Shown here piece after piece: positions 59,868 through 64,000 of a stretch of 64,000 nt of DNA. The position numbers and the translations under genes were made by a program. Position 1 is the stretch's first letter. The number at the start of each line of letters is the position of its first letter. Origin of the DNA: JAXGMV01 sp040768445. Lineage in GTDB: Bacteria; Chloroflexota; Anaerolineae; Anaerolineales; Anaerolineaceae. The notes under the pieces are model-generated. The model made no database searches, had not been told where the DNA came from, and saw only the letters and a list, made by a program, of their open reading frames with translations. The stretch is taken from positions 372,001 to 436,000 of the forward strand of contig JAXGMV010000001.1 in the NCBI GenBank assembly GCA_040768445.1. The letters run 5' to 3'.

Positions 59868-60131
59868 TCAATGTGGAACAATAATTTCTGCAGCGATCCA
59901 AAATAGAATGACCAGACCGAGCAAAACCGGTATAAACACTAACACAGCGCGGTCTCCTTTGACCAGCGCAGCCACACCGGCAGCAAACCCTGCCACCCCG
60001 AAAACGGCAACGAGAGGAGATGGCAGCGGCAGTGGGAGCAGGTATTTAAGAACCATTAGAATTAGAAAAGCTGCTGCCAATCCGACAGCCCATTTACCCG
60101 CACGTGACTTTGGCGATAGACTAATTTTCAT
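59868..60131 (-). CDS. small membrane protein of unknown function
   Basis: An 87-residue protein with three predicted helices after a basic N-terminus (MKISLSPKSRAGKW). The helices are GLAAAFLILMVLKYLL, VAVFGVAGFAAGVAALV and VLVFIPVLLGLVILFWIAAEI. The pattern resembles small DUF-type membrane proteins often found in Gram-positive genomes. No function can be assigned. It is antisense to a long plus-strand open frame in 59.9-60.2 kb, which I regard as spurious. Confidence 0.65.
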   Translation of the reverse strand: MKISLSPKSRAGKWAVGLAAAFLILMVLKYLLPLPLPSPLVAVFGVAGFAAGVAALVKGDRAVLVFIPVLLGLVILFWIAAEIIVPH

Positions 60132-60254
60132 ACCAACCTGCACATGGATCACTCAACAATTTCATTGTATGTTATTTACAAACCTCACTGCAATAGGCAA
60201 ACCTTTGCATGACTGGTATCAAGGCATCATCTCGGCATGCCTGGTTGGTCTGCA

Positions 60255-60263
60255 TGCTATAAT
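60255..60263 (+). promoter_or_regulatory. extended -10 promoter of the GT-C gene (leaderless transcript)
   Basis: TGCTATAAT, a perfect extended -10. The expected start point, 7-8 bases downstream, falls on or next to the A of the ATG at 60271, and no Shine-Dalgarno fits. Confidence 0.6.
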
Positions 60264-60270
60264 CGCGCAA

Positions 60271-62334
60271 ATGATCCAGCGCGATGATCGCCCGATCAAC
60301 AAGCTCATGCTGGCAGGCGGCACCCATCCACACCGCCTGACTCCAGATGACTGGCTGTTTATCGCATCTCTATTGATTTACTTGCTGGTTCGGTTGATTG
60401 ACCTGGCGGATTACCCGATCTATTTTTTCACCGACGAAGCTGTGCAAACCATGCTGGCAGCCGACCTGCTGCGTGACAACTTCCACAGTCCGGGTGGTGA
60501 GCTCCTACCGACCTATTTCTACAACAGTTACCAGTACAACCTCAGCATTTCGGTTTACCTGCAAGTGCTGCCAACCGCCCTGTTTGAGCGCTCCATCGCT
60601 TTGACGCGTGCTGTCAACGTTCTGGTTGGCCTGCTGGCGCCGCTCTCCTGCGGGTTGATCATCCGCAATGTGCTCAAGCGCCCTTACGCCTGGCTGGCGG
60701 TGCTGGTGCTCTCGCTCGTCCCGGCCTGGTTCCTGCACTCGCGTACCGCCTTTGAGACCAGCCTGGCTGCTTCCTTTTATGCGTTGTTCCTGTACGCCTA
60801 CCTGCGCTACCGAGCTGACAGCCCGCGTTATATCTTCCTGGCGGTGATTGCAGCTGCCCTGACCTTTTACAGTTACAGTCCAGCGCGAGCCGTAATTGGC
60901 CTGACCGCCGTGCTGTTATTAGCCGTCGATTTCCGCTACCACTGGCGGCAGCGTAGACTTGTACTGGTCAACCTGCCGCTGCTCGCTCTGTTGTGCGTCC
61001 CCCTGCTGCGTTTCCAGATCCTGCACCCGGGCGAGAACCTGCGCCACTTGCAAATACTCAGCTCCTACTGGTTGAAAGACATATCACTGGGTGCCAAGCT
61101 CGCCCAATACCTGCGCGAATACGCCCGCTCGTTGGACCTGCGTTACTGGTTCCTGCCCAATAACCATGACCTGGCGCGCCACTTGATGAACGGCTACGGC
61201 CACTTCTTCAGCGCCATGCTGCCTTTCTTTCTGGTCGGTTTGATCGGGTCACTGGTAAAACTATTCAAATCCCCTGCACACCGCACACTGCTGATCGCCC
61301 TGCTGGCTGCACCGGCTGGTGCTGCCATGGTGGCACGCGGCATCACCCGCCTGCTGGTATTTGTCATCCCTGCCAGCCTGCTGATCACCCTCGGTACCAT
61401 CATCCTGCTGGACAGGCTGTGCAGGCTGGTCAAAAGCCGCCTGCCGCAGATAATATTGTTCTTCCTATTAGTAGGTCTCAACAACTGGCTGCTGTATAGC
61501 GCCGTGGTTAACGGTGCGTTATGGCATCGTGACTACGGCCTGGGAGGCATGCAGTACGGCGCTTTACAGCTCTCGGAGAAGATCAAGGATTTTTCAGCCG
61601 AAAATCCGGGCGTCAAGCTGGTCGTCTCTCCCTCGTGGACCAACGGCGCTGACACCGTGATGCGTTACTTCTTTGGCGACCCGCTCCCGTTTGAGTTGGG
61701 CAGTATTGAAAGATGCCTGTACCAGCTGTGCGGATTGGGTGACCGGGTGTACGTGCTTATCCCGGAGGAATATGAGCAGGTGGTGAAGAGCTCGAAGTTC
61801 AGCCGCGTGGACGTGCTCGACAGCCTGCCCTATCCCGATGGCACAACCGGCTTTTACTTCACCCGGCTGGCATATGCCACTGACATCGAAAGCCGGCTGC
61901 AGCAGGAAGCCGCTGATCGCCGTATCCTGAAGGAGGCCGTGCTGACCATCAACGGGCAGGAAGCGCTGGTGCGTTTCAGCCAGCTGGATATGGGGCAGGT
62001 CGCTGATATCTTTGATGGTGATCCCAACTCGATTACCCGCAGTTTTGAAGCTAACCCGCTGGTGATTGAAGTGACTTTCCCCCAACCAGTCAGCGTGACA
62101 CAGATCTCAGCCCGCGTGGGCGGCACCCCTACAAATGTCAGCGCCTGGCTGAGTAATGCTGATGGCGGAACGGGATTACAATTAAATCGTCAGGTGACAG
62201 AATCGCCCGAGCCGCGCTTTGTACTCCTGGCACTTGATCAGCCATACACCACCCGTTCGATTATCGTGCACATTCACAGCACACGCGATAGTGAGCCTGC
62301 CCACGTGCACCTGTGGGAACTGACCATTGAATAA
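60271..62334 (+). CDS. GT-C (family 39-like) glycosyltransferase with C-terminal discoidin-like domain
   Basis: A 687-residue polytopic protein. The N-terminal half is a PMT/ArnT-type membrane glycosyltransferase: after the first helix, YFFTDEAVQTMLAADLLRD places the acidic pair Asp55-Glu56 where GT-C enzymes hold the catalytic base. About 11 helices follow to residue 420. The C-terminal 100 residues (DIFDGDPNSITRSFEANPLV, VTFPQPVSVTQISARVGG) look like an F5/8-type (discoidin) beta-sandwich, which often binds sugars. It would use a polyprenyl-phosphate sugar donor outside the membrane. The acceptor is unknown. The frame continues upstream, but the promoter position makes the ATG at 60271 the best start. 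Confidence 0.82.
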   Translation: MIQRDDRPINKLMLAGGTHPHRLTPDDWLFIASLLIYLLVRLIDLADYPIYFFTDEAVQTMLAADLLRDNFHSPGGELLPTYFYNSYQYNLSISVYLQVLPTALFERSIALTRAVNVLVGLLAPLSCGLIIRNVLKRPYAWLAVLVLSLVPAWFLHSRTAFETSLAASFYALFLYAYLRYRADSPRYIFLAVIAAALTFYSYSPARAVIGLTAVLLLAVDFRYHWRQRRLVLVNLPLLALLCVPLLRFQILHPGENLRHLQILSSYWLKDISLGAKLAQYLREYARSLDLRYWFLPNNHDLARHLMNGYGHFFSAMLPFFLVGLIGSLVKLFKSPAHRTLLIALLAAPAGAAMVARGITRLLVFVIPASLLITLGTIILLDRLCRLVKSRLPQIILFFLLVGLNNWLLYSAVVNGALWHRDYGLGGMQYGALQLSEKIKDFSAENPGVKLVVSPSWTNGADTVMRYFFGDPLPFELGSIERCLYQLCGLGDRVYVLIPEEYEQVVKSSKFSRVDVLDSLPYPDGTTGFYFTRLAYATDIESRLQQEAADRRILKEAVLTINGQEALVRFSQLDMGQVADIFDGDPNSITRSFEANPLVIEVTFPQPVSVTQISARVGGTPTNVSAWLSNADGGTGLQLNRQVTESPEPRFVLLALDQPYTTRSIIVHIHSTRDSEPAHVHLWELTIE

Positions 62335-62346
62335 GTGAGGAGACCC

Positions 62347-62772
62347 GTGAGCGAAAAAGTAAAACCACGCAAGAAAAATAACCCTCTCTACACCCTGTTG
62401 ATCCTTGCTTTCTTGGTAACCGGGTACTTCGGCATCCTGCGGCTGGGTGTGGCGGTCAGGGACTGGGGGGTGCTGGCAACCACACTGAAGTCACCATCAC
62501 CGACCTATTTTGCTGTCAGCGGTGGGTTGTGGGCGCTGGCTGCGCTGTTATCCGCCTTTGGCTTGATGCTGCGCCGGCGCTGGGCGCCCTACTGGGCAAT
62601 GATTGCTGTCCTGCTGATGACTGCCGGCTGGTGGTTTGAAAAGCTGGTACTCACCGTATCTGAAACCGCCCGCACCAACTTTCCCTTTGCCATGGGGCTC
62701 AGCCTGGTCATCATCCTCTTTACCTTTATCACTCTGGTGGTCTTCAGCCAGAGTCGCGGGTTTGACAGTTAA
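62347..62772 (+). CDS. small membrane protein of unknown function
   Basis: A 141-residue protein with four predicted helices: a basic N-terminus, then LLILAFLVTGYFGILRLGV, YFAVSGGLWALAALLSAFG, WAMIAVLLMTAGWWF and GLSLVIILFTFITLVVF. No family recognised. GTG at 62347 is preceded by GAGGAG; another GTG at 62335 lies in the ribosome-binding region. It follows the GT-C gene after 12 bases and precedes the CYTH gene by two, so the three genes form one operon. Confidence 0.7.
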   Translation: MSEKVKPRKKNNPLYTLLILAFLVTGYFGILRLGVAVRDWGVLATTLKSPSPTYFAVSGGLWALAALLSAFGLMLRRRWAPYWAMIAVLLMTAGWWFEKLVLTVSETARTNFPFAMGLSLVIILFTFITLVVFSQSRGFDS

Positions 62773-62774
62773 CC

Positions 62775-63398
62775 ATGAAAGATAACACTCGCGACCAGGA
62801 GATTGAAGTCAAATTCATGGTGCTGTCGCTGGGGGGCATCCAGCAGCGCCTCGAACGCCTGGACGCTGAGCTGGTACAGCCGCGCGTGTATGAGTTAAAC
62901 CTGCGTTTTGACGACGGTCAGGGTACCCTCTCACGCAGCGGGCAGGTGCTGCGCCTGCGTCGCGATGACGCCAACCATCTCACCTACAAAGGCCCGGGAC
63001 AGTCCAGCGATGTGGCCATGCGGCAGGAGATCGAGTTCAAGCTGGATGACTTTGACGCCGCCTGGCGTTTCCTGGAAGCGCTGGGGTACACGGTCAGCGT
63101 GCATTATGAGAAATACCGCTCGATGTACCGCATGGGGGACGTGCTGGTGACACTGGACGAACTGCCCTACGGCGCATTTGTAGAAATAGAAGGCCCATCA
63201 TCCGCCAGCATAAAAACAGCCGCCGCCAGCCTCAATTTAGACTGGAAGCGGCGCATTATTGAAAGTTATCTCTCGATCTATTACCGGCTGTGTAAGAAAC
63301 TGGATCACCGGCCTGGCAACCTGACCTTCGCCGACCTGGAGGGATTAGACATCAACCCGCTCGACCTCGAGTTGGTGCCGGCAGATATCCCCCTGTAA
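62775..63398 (+). CDS. CYTH domain protein (class IV adenylate cyclase / thiamine triphosphatase type)
   Basis: A 207-residue protein of the CYTH superfamily. The hallmark ExExK is EIEVK at residues 9-13, and the tunnel strands contain VLRLRRDD, LTYKGPG, EIEFKL, YEKYRSMYR and TLDELPYGAFVEIEG. Members act on triphosphates (class IV adenylate cyclase, thiamine triphosphatase or tripolyphosphatase). Which reaction applies here is not evident. It abuts the convergent nitroreductase gene: their stop codons are back to back (TAATTA). Confidence 0.85.
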   Translation: MKDNTRDQEIEVKFMVLSLGGIQQRLERLDAELVQPRVYELNLRFDDGQGTLSRSGQVLRLRRDDANHLTYKGPGQSSDVAMRQEIEFKLDDFDAAWRFLEALGYTVSVHYEKYRSMYRMGDVLVTLDELPYGAFVEIEGPSSASIKTAAASLNLDWKRRIIESYLSIYYRLCKKLDHRPGNLTFADLEGLDINPLDLELVPADIPL

Positions 63399-64000
63399 TT
63401 ATGCCGCAGGCTTAGGCTTGCGTTTGCCCAGCGACGCCAGGTAAACGATAAACTCCGTCTCACCATCCACGCCAATCGCTTCATTCACCAGGTCGTCATC
63501 AAATGCGGCAATACCGCACACACCGCAGTTGATCGCCTCAGCTGCCAGGTACAGATTCTGACAAATGTGCCCGGCATCAAGGTGAATGTAGCGGTAGCCG
63601 CGTTCCACGTAGCGCCAGTACATGCGCTCCTGCACCCCCACCCAGAAGAAGGTGGCAGCACTGTCTCGCACTTGCGGCTGCATGCGGCAGGCGGCGGTCA
63701 GGCGCGCATTGATATCCTCAGCCAGCGAGACAGCGTACAACGCATGGCGCAGAGCATAGTAGCGGTACAGCCCGGGCGCCAGACCCTCCACACGATTGAC
63801 CAGGATGTAGGTGTCCAGCGAATGGCGCGCGCCGGCAGACGCCACGGTGCGCAGGGTGCGGTTAGGAAACACCTCCTGCACGCCGGCGGTGCACCACACC
63901 AAAAAGGTGAACTCTTCGAGCGTCAGCGGGGTACTGGCATAGGCGCGCAGAGAGCGACGCTGCTCGATCACCTGGCGCAGGTCAATCGGGTAAGCCGGCA
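63399..64000 (-). CDS. SagB-type nitroreductase-like oxidoreductase (5' end outside the window)
   Basis: At least 200 residues of an FMN-dependent nitroreductase-fold protein, open at the right window edge (PAYPIDLRQ reads on before the first possible GTG). The block VIEQRRSLRAYASTPLTLEE is the substrate/FMN loop, and LVWCTAGVQ, PSAG-like VASAGARHSLDTYILVN and AGHICQNLYLAAEAINCG complete the SagB-like pattern. SagB proteins oxidise azolines in peptide maturation, but many stand-alone homologues have no known role. No peptide precursor or cyclodehydratase lies in the window. It converges on the CYTH gene with no spacer. Confidence 0.82.
   Translation of the reverse strand, partial: PAYPIDLRQVIEQRRSLRAYASTPLTLEEFTFLVWCTAGVQEVFPNRTLRTVASAGARHSLDTYILVNRVEGLAPGLYRYYALRHALYAVSLAEDINARLTAACRMQPQVRDSAATFFWVGVQERMYWRYVERGYRYIHLDAGHICQNLYLAAEAINCGVCGIAAFDDDLVNEAIGVDGETEFIVYLASLGKRKPKPAA

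Noticed and set aside
59908..60270. Upstream extension of the GT-C reading frame by 121 codons
   Set aside because: It is antisense to a small membrane-protein gene, has a Thr/Ala/Pro-rich translation without a fold, and runs through the promoter at 60255-60263.
1..64000. CRISPR arrays, insertion sequences, prophage or conjugative genes
   Set aside because: No regularly spaced repeats, transposase, integrase or phage structural genes were seen on either strand.

Overview
The window looks like a chromosomal segment of a bacterium of the phylum Chloroflexota, probably class Anaerolineae. This is inferred from protein style rather than a marker-gene search. The clues are Cys-anchored peptide-binding lipoproteins with Thr/Pro/Glu-rich linkers, a fused GlyQS, a GatCAB amidotransferase with tRNA-Gln, a DUF6391-type protein, no lipopolysaccharide genes, and moderate GC. 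It is housekeeping-dense, with no phage, insertion sequence, CRISPR array or rRNA seen.

Layout. 1-7.6 kb (minus strand): nuoABCDEFG and the 5' part of nuoH, the start of a 14-subunit complex I operon that runs off the left edge. 7.8-14.5 kb (minus): glyQS, then dnaG and rpoD. 14.8-16.4 kb (plus): a lipid kinase and a PlsC-type acyltransferase, ending in two tandem terminators, the second of which overlaps the recO 3' end. 16.5-20.5 kb (minus): tRNA-Gln, glmU, a CorC/HlyC protein, cdd and recO. 20.8-33.1 kb (minus): a large peptide-transport block made of a dipeptide epimerase, oppDF, a substrate-binding lipoprotein, oppBC, a second substrate-binding lipoprotein and a second oppDF, divided by clear promoters, terminators and a stem-loop. 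33.1-37.0 kb (minus): maf, a lipoprotein class B penicillin-binding protein, and rsgA. 37.2-40.4 kb (plus): xpt, guaA and a membrane protein. 40.4-46.9 kb (minus): an Rrf2 regulator, a CcmC-like membrane protein, two tandem MFS permeases, hutI, an HD hydrolase and an inositol-monophosphatase family enzyme. 47.1-55.7 kb (plus): a thioesterase, an M42 peptidase, a membrane protein, clpC, radA, a DUF6391-type protein and a HIT hydrolase. 55.7-60.1 kb (minus): two small membrane proteins, then gatC-gatA-gatB. 60.3-63.4 kb (plus): a GT-C glycosyltransferase with an appended beta-sandwich-like domain, a small membrane protein and a CYTH enzyme. A SagB-like nitroreductase runs off the right edge on the minus strand.

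The most striking item is the substrate-binding lipoprotein at 27.6-29.7 kb. Its family-5 peptide-binding fold appears to be circularly permuted: signal peptide and linker, then the C-terminal lobe, then the N-terminal lobes. The second binding protein in the same block (23.2-25.2 kb) has the conventional order and serves as an internal comparison. Other points of interest are two promoters of the TGn-TATAAT type that sit so close to their start codons that the transcripts should be leaderless (thioesterase and GT-C genes), a strong stem-loop between oppA and oppB, palindromes in the promoter regions of the epimerase, opp and clpC genes, and a four-copy 9-bp repeat in front of the Rrf2 gene.

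How the genes fit together: complex I and the Rrf2 regulator point to respiratory or redox metabolism. The opp block with the dipeptide epimerase points to uptake and use of peptides, possibly including murein peptides. GlmU, the penicillin-binding protein and the GT-C enzyme belong to envelope biosynthesis. GlyQS, GatCAB, tRNA-Gln, DnaG, RpoD, RecO, RadA, ClpC and RsgA are core information-processing or quality-control functions.
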